Counted from the stretch's first letter, positions 47,718-57,040 are shown. The stretch: 64,000 nucleotides of DNA from Picosynechococcus sp. PCC 7117 (GCF_001693275.1 NZ_CP016477.1:930001-994000); one strand, 5' to 3'. Made by a program: numbers and translations. Notes: generated by a model not told the origin, from the letters alone.

Positions 47718-48836
47718 TTAGCCCCCAAAAGCAATGGGAAAAGCAAGTTTTAGGGCCGCCGTGAGCAATAGATTAACGAGGGCAACGGGGAGGAGAAACT
47801 TCCAGCCAAAGTTCAAGAGTTGGTCAATGCGTACCCGCGGTAAAGTCCAGCGTAGGAGGACAGCAATAAAGACCAGGGCATAGGTTTTCACGAGGGTCAT
47901 AATAATCCCCAAGGAGGCGGTGATCACCTGGAGCCAAGGGGTGCTGGGGGCAACGTTTAACCAACCGGCAAGCTTATCGAGGGGAATGGGAAACTCCCAA
48001 CCGCCTAGGTAGAGAATCGAAACAATCAGGGCCGAAAGCACGAGGTTGACATAGGAGCCAACGTAGAACAGACCAAATTTCATCCCGGCATATTCGGTTT
48101 GGTAACCAGCGACGAGTTCTTCTTCTGCTTCGGGTAGGTCAAAGGGGAGTCGTTCACATTCGGCAAGGGCGGCAATCCAGAAAATGAGGAAGCCAATGGG
48201 TTGTCGCCAAATATTCCAGCCTAAAATGCCGTAACCGGATTGTTGTTCAACAATGTCAATGGTGCTCAGGCTATTGGACATCATGGCGATCGCCAATACA
48301 GCCAGGGCCAGGGGAATTTCGTAGCTGATTGATTGGGCGGCAGCACGGAGTCCCCCTAGTAACGCATATTTGTTATTAGAAGAGTAGCCTGACATCAAAA
48401 GGCCAATGGGAGCGATGCTTGAGAGGGAAATCCACAGAAAAATCCCCACGTTCAAATCCGTAATCACCAGGTTTTGCCCGAAGGGAACGATGAGATAGGA
48501 CAAAAAGACCGGAATGACCACGAGAGCAGGCCCGAGGGTAAAGAGCCAGGGATCTGTTTTAGCGGGGACCACATCTTCTTTAAAAACCAGCTTTAAACCA
48601 TCGGCCACCGGCTGTAAAACCCCTAGGGGGCCTGCATATTCCGGGCCAACCCGTTGTTGGGCTGCCGCTGAAATTTTTCGCTCTAACCACACCACGACTA
48701 AAACACCCACTGTCGCGCCAATAATCATCAGTAACAACGGTAGGGGTAGCCAAATAGTCTTGGCAATTTCATGGGACAACCCAAAGGATTGGAGGGTTTC
48801 GATAAAACTACCTTGAAGATCGATTCCTGAGTTCAT
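47718..48836 (-). CDS. ndhA: NDH-1 subunit NdhA (NuoH-like)
   Basis: The quinone-site membrane subunit, 372 residues with about eight helices. Signatures include [32 protein letters not shown] near 52-83 and [22 protein letters not shown] near 228-249, both highly conserved around the quinone tunnel. It is the first gene of ndhA-ndhI-ndhG-ndhE; the 210-bp gap upstream should hold the promoter. Confidence 0.97.
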   Translation of the reverse strand: MNSGIDLQGSFIETLQSFGLSHEIAKTIWLPLPLLLMIIGATVGVLVVVWLERKISAAAQQRVGPEYAGPLGVLQPVADGLKLVFKEDVVPAKTDPWLFTLGPALVVIPVFLSYLIVPFGQNLVITDLNVGIFLWISLSSIAPIGLLMSGYSSNNKYALLGGLRAAAQSISYEIPLALAVLAIAMMSNSLSTIDIVEQQSGYGILGWNIWRQPIGFLIFWIAALAECERLPFDLPEAEEELVAGYQTEYAGMKFGLFYVGSYVNLVLSALIVSILYLGGWEFPIPLDKLAGWLNVAPSTPWLQVITASLGIIMTLVKTYALVFIAVLLRWTLPRVRIDQLLNFGWKFLLPVALVNLLLTAALKLAFPIAFGG

Positions 48837-49046
48837 AGGGGTTCTTTAGCCTGCACGATGGATTGTTAAGGGAATGTATCGAGGCAGGGATTTCCAACAA
48901 AAGTGACATCACTGAATTAGTATATCGTTGTTCCGGGAAACTCCGTTATCAGAACCTCTTAGGGAATTTTAGGGGCTATTGATAAGTTTTTCTAAACCAA
49001 GGTACGTCAATAGCCACTGCAAAACGCCAGGATTGGAAAATCGCCC

Positions 49047-49862
49047 TTAACTGATTTGGAAAATAAACGTCACCTTATCGCCTTTGCCTAGACCAATGCG
49101 ATCGCCGGCCCGGAGTCGATGTCGATTACCGACGGGGAGGGGCACATGGTTGATATAGGTGCCATTGGAACTACCGGTGTCTTCTATATAGTAGAGGCCC
49201 GCTTCTTGGCGCAGGTCAGCGTGTACCCGTGATACCACTTCAGAACTCGGAAAACCAGAAACATCAATATCTGGTGGGACGGTCTCATTCGGTTTGCCGA
49301 TGTGAATCACATCGAGGTGTTCAGGAATTTCTAAGGCCACCTGGGTTTGCACATGGAGCAAGCTGGCGGTCTGCACTTGAATTTGGGTTGCCTGCATTGA
49401 TCCCTGGACAGTGGTTGGGGCAGGGGCAGGAGCAGGGGTAGGCGTTGGCGGCACCTCTGGGGCAGGGCTTGGTTCTTCAAAATCAAATGTGAAAGGATCA
49501 GGCAATTCTGGAGATTCGGCAACGGCAGGGGCAGCGGCTTCTTCTTCCTCGAAAAAGTCAGGAAAATCAGGGAAATCTGCTTCGGGAATCTCTGGAAAAT
49601 CCAGGGTGGGCTCAGGGGGAGCTGTGGGGGGGGCGCTGGCACTGGGGGCATTGGGAACCACAGTTTTGGGTAACTCCTCTGTTACTGCCATGGGAGCGGC
49701 CTGTTGCAGGTTAAAGCCACATTGACCACAGAAGGCGGCATTACTTTGGACGCTAGCACCACATTGGGGACAAGCCGATGCTTGGGGGAGAGGGGTATAA
49801 CAGGCTTCGCATTGGACAGCGCCGTCAGGATTTTGGTGGTTACAGTTGGGACAACTAATCAT
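49047..49862 (-). CDS. double zinc-ribbon plus FHA domain protein
   Basis: Two CxxC-CxxC zinc ribbons (CPNCNHQNPDGAVQCEAC and CPQCGASVQSNAAFCGQC, residues 4-52) are joined by a long Pro/Glu/Ala linker to a C-terminal FHA domain (about 180-270). The FHA carries SRVHADL and SSNGTYINH, so it should bind phosphothreonine. It probably acts as a phospho-dependent adaptor. The partner kinase is not in the window. Confidence 0.9.
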   Translation of the reverse strand: MISCPNCNHQNPDGAVQCEACYTPLPQASACPQCGASVQSNAAFCGQCGFNLQQAAPMAVTEELPKTVVPNAPSASAPPTAPPEPTLDFPEIPEADFPDFPDFFEEEEAAAPAVAESPELPDPFTFDFEEPSPAPEVPPTPTPAPAPAPTTVQGSMQATQIQVQTASLLHVQTQVALEIPEHLDVIHIGKPNETVPPDIDVSGFPSSEVVSRVHADLRQEAGLYYIEDTGSSNGTYINHVPLPVGNRHRLRAGDRIGLGKGDKVTFIFQIS

Positions 49863-49899
49863 GACAGTGGGTGGTCAAAGGGAAAAGAATGGTTTTATT

Positions 49900-50658
49900 T
49901 TAAGGCTCTGGGCGAGATTTCGTTTGATAGATTGCTTGATCGGGGGCGAGGCGATCGCCAGCGGCAGCATCCAGGAGCCACCAGAGGACACCGTGGTCTG
50001 GGTTGATCAGTTTACTGGGATAGGCAAACCCATCGGCATCGCTATGGAAAATTTTCTGGAGCGCCTCCTGTTTATTTTCCCCAGCGACCAAGAAAAGAAT
50101 GTTCTGGGCAGCATTAATCAAGGGCACGGTAAAGGTCAGCCTGGGTTCTCCCTGTTTCTCGCCAACGGTGATGAGGCGATCGCCAACGGTTAGGGCCGCC
50201 GTTTGGGGAAAGAGCGAAGCAGTATGGCCATCATCCCCCATGCCCAACAGCACAATATCAAAACTAGGCCAGGGGCGATCGCAAAAAAAATTTCTCAACG
50301 TTGCGTCATAGGCCGCTGCATCTTGCTGGGGGTCTGCGGCTGCGGTCGGCATCGGGTGAATATTGCCCTCCGGAATCGGCACCTGATCCAGCCAGGCGAG
50401 CCGGGCCATCCGTTGATTACTATCGGGGTGATCGGCAGGTACATAGCGTTCATCTCCCCAGAAAATGTGGAGTTGCGCCCAGGGGAGGGATTGCTCTGCT
50501 AATTTTTCGTATAAAGGTTTGGGGGTACTGCCGCCGGCAAGGGCAATGGTACAGACACCACGACGGGCGATCGCCTCCTCAATCCGGCCCATGACAATAC
50601 GCAGCGCCCGTTTAATGAGTTCCGGTTTATCATCCAGGATTTCCAGGTATTTTGTCAT
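49900..50658 (-). CDS. pgl: 6-phosphogluconolactonase
   Basis: Pgl hydrolyses 6-phosphogluconolactone in the oxidative pentose phosphate pathway. The motif ALAGGSTPKPLYEKL near 40 and the FWGDERYVPADHPDSNQRMA segment near 70-90 are characteristic. MGDDGHTASLFP near 142 forms part of the active site. At 252 residues it is typical. It lies 37 bp from the FHA gene on the same strand and is divergent from the HpsJ-like gene. Confidence 0.95.
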   Translation of the reverse strand: MTKYLEILDDKPELIKRALRIVMGRIEEAIARRGVCTIALAGGSTPKPLYEKLAEQSLPWAQLHIFWGDERYVPADHPDSNQRMARLAWLDQVPIPEGNIHPMPTAAADPQQDAAAYDATLRNFFCDRPWPSFDIVLLGMGDDGHTASLFPQTAALTVGDRLITVGEKQGEPRLTFTVPLINAAQNILFLVAGENKQEALQKIFHSDADGFAYPSKLINPDHGVLWWLLDAAAGDRLAPDQAIYQTKSRPEP

Positions 50659-50753
50659 AAACTTTACAGAGGACGAACCATGCCCCCTAAAATAGCGTTA
50701 CTCGTCATTCTAGTGGTGACACCCATAAACGCCCATTGACTGATACATAAAGT

Positions 50754-51581
50754 ATGAATAATGTTCGCCTTGCTTCTTTTACGTCCCTGAGCCTCAAGAT
50801 TTTGGGGGGCGTACTGTTAATTTCTTCTTTCGTTGATTACGTCATTGCCGCCTTCCCGTGGCTGCCCCTGGACAATGCTTGGCAAATTAATTTCACAAAT
50901 CAGGTAGTCGGTAGAGGGATTAACCCTTTGATTGGGATTGTGGCTCTGCTTCTGGGCAGTTGGCTAGATGACAATGCCGGAAAATCAGCAAAACTGCGCG
51001 CCTCCATTACAGATGGTCGCTTTGTAAGTTTTCTTTTTTCTCTCGTCCTTGGGGTGATCTTCTTGATCCTCATCCCTATCCACCTCGATAATATGCAGGG
51101 CATTCGGGAACAGGCGATCGCCCAAATTGAACAAGAAACCCAACAACGGGAACAACAAGTCCAGCAGCAATACAGCCAACTCCAGGCCCTTGCCCAAAAC
51201 CCCGAAGCCAAACAACAACTAGAGCAACAGATTCAAGAAATCGAAACAGCCCTCAACTCTGGTCAAGTTCCCCCCCAGCAGATCGCCGAAGTCGAAGCCC
51301 AAAGACAAGAATTCCTCAACTACCAAACATTCGTCAATGACCCCGAAGCCCTGAATGCGCGGCTAGAAGAATTACAACAAAGCGTTGTTGAACTCCAGAC
51401 ACAACAGCGCCAAGAAGCCAACCGCAGTGTCCTCCAGGAAATTATCCCAACCACTATCCGGAGTCTCTTGTTAGGAATTGCTTATCTGATTGTGGGTTGG
51501 CTTGGCGTTCGTAATACTTGGTTCAATAAAACAAGCCCATCCCAAGCCCCTCAACCTGAAGCACCTGCCGATTCCGAATAA
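50754..51581 (+). CDS. HpsJ-like membrane/coiled-coil protein
   Basis: A 275-residue protein with about four membrane segments (residues 10-35, 55-70, 88-108, and 225-245) and a long Gln/Glu-rich coiled coil (about 110-215). The layout matches HpsJ, found near polysaccharide-secretion genes in filamentous cyanobacteria. No such genes are adjacent here, so the assignment is by overall layout. It ends in a strong terminator. Confidence 0.65.
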   Translation: MNNVRLASFTSLSLKILGGVLLISSFVDYVIAAFPWLPLDNAWQINFTNQVVGRGINPLIGIVALLLGSWLDDNAGKSAKLRASITDGRFVSFLFSLVLGVIFLILIPIHLDNMQGIREQAIAQIEQETQQREQQVQQQYSQLQALAQNPEAKQQLEQQIQEIETALNSGQVPPQQIAEVEAQRQEFLNYQTFVNDPEALNARLEELQQSVVELQTQQRQEANRSVLQEIIPTTIRSLLLGIAYLIVGWLGVRNTWFNKTSPSQAPQPEAPADSE

Positions 51582-51594
51582 TATTTTTCCCGCT

Positions 51595-51632
51595 TGGGGT
51601 GACCTCGACTGGTACTTGTCACCCCATTTTTT
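51595..51632 (+). terminator. terminator after the HpsJ-like gene
   Basis: TGGGGTGAC (51595-51603) and GTCACCCCA (51618-51626) form a perfect 9-bp stem with a 14-nt loop, followed by six T residues. The stem is identical to that of the phoX terminator at 14.7 kb. Confidence 0.9.
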
Positions 51633-51838
51633 CCAGCACAGTAGCACCCAGACACGTTGGCAACCCCAAAGAATTCAGTAAAATAGATTACGTCGTCTTT
51701 TTTCTTAACATTTCACTTATTTTTCTACCCTAGTCCCCAAAATTTCCCTGATTTCCTAAACCGACAAAAACGACTACCCACTGTATATATTCCCGCCATT
51801 TCGTCCACCATCTCCCTACCAGGAAACCTCGCCCTACC

Positions 51839-52603
51839 GTGTTAGAACGTCTGAAACAAGATTTAAAAAACGATCTGATTGCCGGGTTGCTCGTTGTTAT
51901 CCCCCTAGCGACCACCATTTGGTTGACGATCACAATTGCGACTTGGGTGATTAATTTTTTGACGCAAATCCCTAAGCAGATTAATCCGTTCGATGGCCTG
52001 GACCCAATCTTGACCAATGCCTTAAATATTGGCGTTGGGATCACCGTTCCCCTGACATTTATTCTGGTGATCGGTCTGATGGCACGAAATTTTGTCGGAC
52101 GTTGGCTGTTGGATGTGGGGGAACAAATTCTCCAAGGGATTCCCCTAGCAGGCGCAATTTATAAAACCCTCAAGCAACTATTAGAAACTCTCTTGCGGGA
52201 TTCCCAGAGTCGCTTCCGACGGGTAGTGATGGTGGAATATCCGCGACCTGGTGTTTGGACGCTAGGTTTTGTCACAGGAACAGTCAGTCCCCAATTACAG
52301 GCCCAGGTGGCCGATCCTCTCTTGAGTGTGTTTATTCCGACGACTCCGAACCCCACCTCTGGCTGGTACGCAATGGTGCCAGAAGATGATGTGATCAACC
52401 TCTCAATGTCCATTGAGGATGCCTTTAAAGTCTTAATTTCTGGGGGCATTGTCAGCCCGGATGTAGAAACTGAACGAAAATCAGTGCGGGGCACAATTCC
52501 CCTCAATCTCACCCGCCGTAAAAAGTCCCGTGAATTGGAGCGTCCCCTTGAAGAATTGAATAGTCCCCAGGCGGATATGCTTTCTCTAGAGGAAGAAGTG
52601 TAG
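51839..52603 (+). CDS. DUF502 membrane protein (GTG start)
   Basis: A 254-residue protein with a membrane helix near residue 15-38 (LIAGLLVVIPLATTIWLTITIATWV), a second near 65-85, and a soluble C-terminal domain with the family's RFRRVVMVEYPRPGVWTLGFVTG near 125-147 and IPTTPNPTSGWYAMVPEDDV. It starts with GTG (51839). Its function is unknown; the family is widespread, including in plastids. nusB follows 57 bp downstream. Confidence 0.88.
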   Translation: MLERLKQDLKNDLIAGLLVVIPLATTIWLTITIATWVINFLTQIPKQINPFDGLDPILTNALNIGVGITVPLTFILVIGLMARNFVGRWLLDVGEQILQGIPLAGAIYKTLKQLLETLLRDSQSRFRRVVMVEYPRPGVWTLGFVTGTVSPQLQAQVADPLLSVFIPTTPNPTSGWYAMVPEDDVINLSMSIEDAFKVLISGGIVSPDVETERKSVRGTIPLNLTRRKKSRELERPLEELNSPQADMLSLEEEV

Positions 52604-52660
52604 TTTAATGGTGCCTCTGAGTGACGTTGATTTTCCTTATTGTTTATCCCTAGTTAGACT

Positions 52661-53302
52661 ATGCCCGCCCGTAAACAGCCCCGTAGTGTTGCCCGTGAAA
52701 TTGCTCTATTGAGCTTGAGTCAGATCAAAGGCAAGCCCGATAAATTAGAAGCCGTAGAGCTTGATGAATTGATGTTGGCAGCGGTTCGGACCCTGAGTAG
52801 CGAAATCCATGACATTTTAGAGGATGCGGCGAGTGAAGTTTCCCGGGCGGAGGAGCAATTACTCAGAAGTGAAACGTTAGCGGTTAATGTCAAAAGTGCG
52901 CGCACAATGGCCGCAGATGCCCTGGAATTGACTCGTGCGGCAATTAATCGTTTGGGTCATGTGGTGGAATTGCCAGAATTTTTGCAGTTGACCCGCCAAC
53001 ATGAGGTGCGCAATTTTGCGTTAGAGATTCTCACAACCCTCCGCCGTCGCAATAATCAGATCAAAGAGGTCATTGACGGGTCTTTAGTGGATTGGCAATA
53101 CCATCGTCTGCCCCGCTTAGACCGGGATATTCTGCGCATCGCTGTAGCTGAAATTTTGTTTTTAGAAACGCCCTATAAAGTGGCCATCAATGAGGCCGTA
53201 GAACTAGCAAAACGCTATTCTGACGAAGACGGCCATCGTTTTATTAACGGTGTTCTGCGCCGGGTTAGCGATCGCCTCCGGGCTGAGGACAGCCTCAAAT
53301 AG
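52661..53302 (+). CDS. nusB: transcription antitermination factor NusB
   Basis: NusB binds boxA RNA in rRNA leaders and supports antitermination. The opening [15 protein letters not shown] and the C-terminal [38 protein letters not shown] are the conserved parts. At 213 residues it is longer than enteric NusB because of a helical insertion near 25-110, as in other cyanobacteria. It lies downstream of the DUF502 gene, probably cotranscribed. Confidence 0.93.
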   Translation: MPARKQPRSVAREIALLSLSQIKGKPDKLEAVELDELMLAAVRTLSSEIHDILEDAASEVSRAEEQLLRSETLAVNVKSARTMAADALELTRAAINRLGHVVELPEFLQLTRQHEVRNFALEILTTLRRRNNQIKEVIDGSLVDWQYHRLPRLDRDILRIAVAEILFLETPYKVAINEAVELAKRYSDEDGHRFINGVLRRVSDRLRAEDSLK

Positions 53303-53326
53303 ATGCCCTCTAGGTCGTTATTATCA

Positions 53327-53947
53327 TTATCTTAAGAAACTCGTCCCTAAGCCAAAAACAATACTGGTGAGCACTAATAGGAGATGTTCGGGGGCGATCG
53401 CCACAGTGACGCCAGCGCTACTGAGGATGGCATTCACACCACTACCGAGGGCAATGCCTGCGACCAGGGCGACAAACCCAATGGGGGCAGCCCGTTCAAA
53501 GCGCTGTTCTTTACGGTAAAGCAAATAAATATTCGCGATCAATGCCACAGTCAAAAGAGTTGAGGTGAGATCCGTTGCGAGGAATATTCCGGCAATGGCG
53601 ATCGCCCCATTGACACCGAGGGCAGTATATAGAGTGTTGGTTTCTGGTGTATCCCGTAAATTGACCAACCACTGGGGCAGTTCGGGAGACTTCACCAACG
53701 GTTGAGACGCCTGCGTCTTCTTCTGAGAAGTTTCTGCAAAGCGAATTTTATCCGGAACATCTAGGGTGCCCTGTTGTCGTTGTCTAAGGCGATCCATAAT
53801 AATCGCATCGTAGGCCGCTTCGAGTTTGTCCACTACGGCGCGATCGCCTTCGTATTGGGCGCTTAGTTTTTGTTTGGCTGCTTGGATCTCTTCAAATGAA
53901 GCCGTTTTTGCAAGCCCAAGGGTTTCGTAGGGATTTTGTTCGCTCAT
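53327..53947 (-). CDS. CPP1-like (DUF3353) J-like membrane protein
   Basis: An N-terminal DnaJ-like segment (NPYETLGLAKTASFEEIQAAKQKLS, about 5-55, without the HPD motif) is followed by a linker and four hydrophobic segments (about 105-205). This is the CPP1 type; the plastid homologue protects protochlorophyllide oxidoreductase. A chlorophyll-related chaperone role is inferred from homology only. It converges on nusB with a 24-bp gap. Confidence 0.88.
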   Translation of the reverse strand: MSEQNPYETLGLAKTASFEEIQAAKQKLSAQYEGDRAVVDKLEAAYDAIIMDRLRQRQQGTLDVPDKIRFAETSQKKTQASQPLVKSPELPQWLVNLRDTPETNTLYTALGVNGAIAIAGIFLATDLTSTLLTVALIANIYLLYRKEQRFERAAPIGFVALVAGIALGSGVNAILSSAGVTVAIAPEHLLLVLTSIVFGLGTSFLR

Positions 53948-54419
53948 TCTCCTCCTCCTGTGAGCATGCCACTGGGTTATTGGAACATCCTTAGATTCTT
54001 AATGTAACCCAATCATCATACAGTTTATTATTATGAGCGTTTTCCGGTGCGCTTTCCATAGAGCAAAATTTTTTCTGGTGATGATAGCCGGGGCGATCGC
54101 CTCAAGACTTGCCCAGACCAGAGAGCATACATCCCCATACCTAACGCTAGCTGATCAACGGAGTAGGTACTCGAACCACTCAGGCTCCCTAACCCGCTGC
54201 AATGTACAAAATCTTAAAGACCATCCCAAAGACCCTCCACTAAGCGATCGTGTAGAGGCCAATGAACAGACAAGCACGAAAATACAATCCTCCCAGACTA
54301 CGGTTTGTGCCCATTGATCGCACTCGGCATGAAAATAAGTCCATTTCGTCGATTGACCCTACCTTAAAAACTCAAGCTTGATCTTTTATGGATCGTCTTT
54401 CTTTCGATCTGGCTTTGTA

Positions 54420-54435
54420 AACATAAGTTTATGTT
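54420..54435. repeat. short palindrome
   Basis: AACATAA and TTATGTT flank a GT centre, giving a 7+2+7 palindrome in the noncoding region before the first secreted-protein gene. Confidence 0.7.
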
Positions 54436-54470
54436 AATTAGTTAAAGATGCCCTGAATTTTGTCAGTTTC

Positions 54471-54529
54471 ATGAAGCTTCTTTTAACCTCAGATTAATTA
54501 GGCACTAATTTTATAGAAAAAAGCTTCAT
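54471..54529. repeat. nested inverted repeat
   Basis: Outer arms ATGAAGCTT (54471-54479) and AAGCTTCAT (54521-54529) enclose inner arms AATTAG (54496-54501) and CTAATT (54505-54510) with a GCA loop. The transcript could form a long two-part hairpin. Confidence 0.65.
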
Positions 54530-54972
54530 TATATAGAATTTCTAAAAATCAAGCCTTAAAGGGTTGACCTTCCTTTTGAAAGGTAATAAAACTGAAGTAC
54601 AAACAAATACGTAAGTAACAAAAAGGAGTAAATCACAATCTGCCTCAGTGGGAACACGTATTTTTATCCCAAAAGAAGTATTTTATTCATCTTTCTCCTT
54701 TGTGAGAAGGTTCATGGAGATCCTTCTGGGGCACTTGAAGCCTCTGCTTGCAAGAATTCAAGCAATATACGTACGTGTTTCTCCAAAAAATCCTAGAAGT
54801 AGGGAGTAGTTCCTCTACCGAGATTTTAAGGAAATTAAGTGTTCTGAGGCTTGGTTTATACGGGAAATTTAGACTTGATAGTTTGGGTCTTACCTTTGCC
54901 TAGCAGCAAGACTAAATTAATTAGTTACGCATTTGTTGAAATCAAACTGAATTCTATTGAGGATTCCTTACA

Positions 54973-55551
54973 ATGGCTAAATTCAATTCTTCTACAATCG
55001 CATTCGCAACCATCATCGCTTTTGGTGCCATCGGTCAAGCCGCACAGGCTGGCGAAAGCTACGTCCGCAACACATTTGAACACAGCACCTCCAAAACGAC
55101 TTCTAATCTTGATCTGGAAAGCAAAGATTGGTATCACGGCTCTCGTGAATGGTCTAACTATGCTTACAAAGAATACTACGATGGAACTGTAACAACCAGT
55201 GTAGATGGTGAACTCTCTAGTGAAATTGCATTAACTGGAACTTTTGAAGGTACTGTTGAAGGTACCATTCAAGACGGTGCTCTATGTAACCAGTGTGGCG
55301 GTCCCGTTGACTTTTTTGAAGATGATTTTTCTGGTACCACAGAAGGCACAATTTCCTTAGAAGGTACTGAAAATACGATCGCATCTGACTTTACTACAAC
55401 AAGTGATTATGACGGCTTTACCTTCCATGTTGCCGGTGCCCATGAGACTGGTAATGAAACCTTTGGTGGCTATTCTAAAGTTACTGGCACCATTGAAGCT
55501 ATCATGCGATCTACAACTGATAGCCATGAAACTGCTGCCGGCAACCGTTAA
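54973..55551 (+). CDS. small secreted beta-rich protein, unknown (island gene 1)
   Basis: A 192-residue protein with a signal peptide (TIAFATIIAFGAIGQAAQA, cleaving before Gly-Glu-Ser). The mature part is Thr/Gly/Glu-rich with many alternating-residue stretches (GTFEGTVEGTIQDG, GTTEGTISLEGTENT), which suggests beta strands. A CxxC pair lies in LCNQCGG near residue 108. I recognise no family. It is the first of three plus-strand genes, each with a signal peptide, in an AT-rich, HIP1-free stretch. Confidence 0.75.
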   Translation: MAKFNSSTIAFATIIAFGAIGQAAQAGESYVRNTFEHSTSKTTSNLDLESKDWYHGSREWSNYAYKEYYDGTVTTSVDGELSSEIALTGTFEGTVEGTIQDGALCNQCGGPVDFFEDDFSGTTEGTISLEGTENTIASDFTTTSDYDGFTFHVAGAHETGNETFGGYSKVTGTIEAIMRSTTDSHETAAGNR

Positions 55552-55604
55552 TTTTGTCAGTGGTTTGTCTCGTAGCTAAGTTCTTTAATATTACGGACAG
55601 AATC

Positions 55605-56060
55605 ATGAAAAAAATGCTAGGTTTGGCGATGACCTTGTTCGTCGCCAGCCCGGCATTTGCGGGTAATCTGCTCAAGGGCGAGCCTTATTATGATGGCTTA
55701 TATGCAGGCGAACCCTTAACTATCGACATAGAGCCAGATCCTTTCGACTCTGAACCCACAATCCGGGCTAATTTTTTTCATTCCATTGAGCCATTCTACG
55801 GCGGCTCCACAGAAATTGATATTACAGAAGAATTTCGTGGGCAATCCAGCATTTTCGAAACGGAATTCTCTCAAAATGTAGTTTCCGGATCGATGACCCC
55901 CATCGATGGTGGTGTCGAATTTGAAAATTACACAGTCGAAAGTCAATATTCGTACGCATCAGAATTTACAACACGAGGTTCCTCTACAACGGTCAAAGGC
56001 TCAGCAGAGACCTATGGCACCACCTTTATTTTTGAAAGCAATCTCTCCGTTGAGTTCTAA
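55605..56060 (+). CDS. small secreted protein, unknown (island gene 2)
   Basis: A 151-residue protein. The start ATG at 55605 gives a clean signal peptide (MKKMLGLAMTLFVASPAFA); an in-frame ATG 17 codons upstream is rejected. The mature part is acidic, free of cysteine and Thr/Ser/Tyr-rich (TEIDITEEFRGQSSIFETEF, SEFTTRGSSTTVKGSAETYG). It weakly resembles the beta-rich style of the gene before it, but I cannot claim homology. The next gene starts 11 bp after its stop. Confidence 0.75.
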   Translation: MKKMLGLAMTLFVASPAFAGNLLKGEPYYDGLYAGEPLTIDIEPDPFDSEPTIRANFFHSIEPFYGGSTEIDITEEFRGQSSIFETEFSQNVVSGSMTPIDGGVEFENYTVESQYSYASEFTTRGSSTTVKGSAETYGTTFIFESNLSVEF

Positions 56061-56071
56061 AGGTTTTATTT

Positions 56072-56689
56072 ATGCTTGGTCGAAAATTCTTCACACTTTT
56101 AACGGCTGTCTCCACAGTGTTCCTGACTCCTATTTACGGAGCGGCTCAAACGATGCAAGATCAAAGTAATACGATGAATAATGAAAATTCATTGGGGAAT
56201 AGTGCGACTGGGGTAGTCAACCAAACCGCTGTGTACAACTTAGGTCAAAGTGCCACCTACGGTTTTAGAGGGATCGTTTGTCCCCGCCCTTCCTTTGTGC
56301 TCAGTGGCTCTGCAAATGGAAATAGCTTTGACGGCAACACTTCAAATTCCTATGCTCTTTCCGGTGCCATTATTGTGCCTCTCGGTGGTCAAGTGGGCAG
56401 CAACTGTAGAGATTTCAGCACTACCCTACTGGAAAGAGAACAAGCCGAATTAGCAAAGTTTCAAATCCAATCTTCAGCGGAAACAGTCAAACTTTGTGCT
56501 GACATGATTTCTTCAGGCATTCAAGTAGACCCAGAGGTTTATCCAGTACTGGCGCGGCAATGTTCTGCGGTTCGGTTGGTTTCACAAGGACGGACTTCTA
56601 GTACAAATGAAGCCCGACAAAATGAATCGAGTCACAATAAGCTAGATGATGATGTAGAATTGTCTGCTAATTACTTAAAGACTGATTAA
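56072..56689 (+). CDS. small secreted protein with four cysteines, unknown (island gene 3)
   Basis: A 205-residue protein with a signal peptide (FFTLLTAVSTVFLTPIYGAAQ). The mature N-terminus is Asn/Ser/Gly-rich (MNNENSLGNSATGVVNQTAVYNLGQSA). It is followed by an ordered-looking domain with four Cys (IVCPRP, SNCRD, KLCADM, RQCSAV) and a helical segment LLEREQAELAKFQIQSS near 120-136. It could be an exported, disulfide-bonded surface or periplasmic protein. No family is recognised. It is probably cotranscribed with the two genes before it. Confidence 0.75.
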   Translation: MLGRKFFTLLTAVSTVFLTPIYGAAQTMQDQSNTMNNENSLGNSATGVVNQTAVYNLGQSATYGFRGIVCPRPSFVLSGSANGNSFDGNTSNSYALSGAIIVPLGGQVGSNCRDFSTTLLEREQAELAKFQIQSSAETVKLCADMISSGIQVDPEVYPVLARQCSAVRLVSQGRTSSTNEARQNESSHNKLDDDVELSANYLKTD

Positions 56690-57040
56690 ATATAATATTT
56701 TGAATGGTGAGGAAAAATATCTCAAAGGCTCTACGAAAATAAAAAAAGAGCGGCTAAAAAATCTTCAGCTTACAGTGACGCCTGTCTTTGCATTCTAAAG
56801 CACTAAAACACGGTCGTTTTTTTACTGACCCCAAGTGTTTTTATTACTATACTTAGAAATCCGTCAAATAGACATGGAATTGTTGTATTGAAATATCCTA
56901 CTGTATCTTTTAGTTCACAGTATTTTTCTTGAGTTGATTTTGTATCAGTAACTCAAGAAAATAAAGTCAAAGTGCTTCTATAATTTAAGATCTATTTTTA
57001 AACAGTACAGCTTTACAGAAAGAAAAACCAGAAGGGACGC
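56690..57040. other. 351-bp convergent intergenic region
   Basis: AT-rich, between two convergent secreted-protein genes. Its only clear structure is a perfect 12-bp inverted repeat at 56924-56961. No RNA gene or open frame of note. Confidence 0.5.
56924..56961. repeat. perfect 12-bp inverted repeat
   Basis: TTTTCTTGAGTT (56924-56935) and AACTCAAGAAAA (56950-56961) flank a 14-nt loop. T residues lie on the outer 5' side and A residues on the outer 3' side, the reverse of a bidirectional terminator, so its role is uncertain. Confidence 0.75.

Larger units (their letters stand above)
53948..54972. other. 1-kb AT-rich intergenic region at the island's left edge
   Basis: The last HIP1 octamer is at 54093-54100. 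Beyond it the sequence becomes AT-rich and rich in palindromes: AACATAA-GT-TTATGTT (54420-54435) and ATGAAGCTT...AAGCTTCAT (54471-54529), with an inner AATTAG/CTAATT hairpin. A frame at 54033 is doubtful. I see no terminator for the flanking gene and no recognised RNA. It probably holds the promoter for the secreted-protein genes. Confidence 0.5.

Noticed and set aside
49411-49725. Gly/Ser-rich frame opposite the FHA gene
   Set aside because: It is the antisense image of the Pro/Glu-rich linker of the FHA protein, caused by biased codons.
54165-54200. T-arm-like sequence on the minus strand (GGTTCGAGTACC)
   Set aside because: The stem does not close into a 5-bp T arm and no anticodon or acceptor arm can be built around it, so it is not a tRNA.
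54033-54317. 94-codon frame at the island's left edge
   Set aside because: The predicted protein has no hydrophobic or family pattern and many Ser/Thr/Arg/His residues, typical of chance translation. No ribosome-binding site stands out. I left it out of the gene list.
54641-54800. Frame after AAAAAGGAG with a possible ATC start
   Set aside because: A good ribosome-binding sequence precedes it, but there is no ATG, GTG or TTG start and the peptide has no recognisable pattern.
54851-55192. Frame overlapping the first secreted-protein gene
   Set aside because: It runs in another phase across the signal-peptide gene, which has the better start and an exported product.
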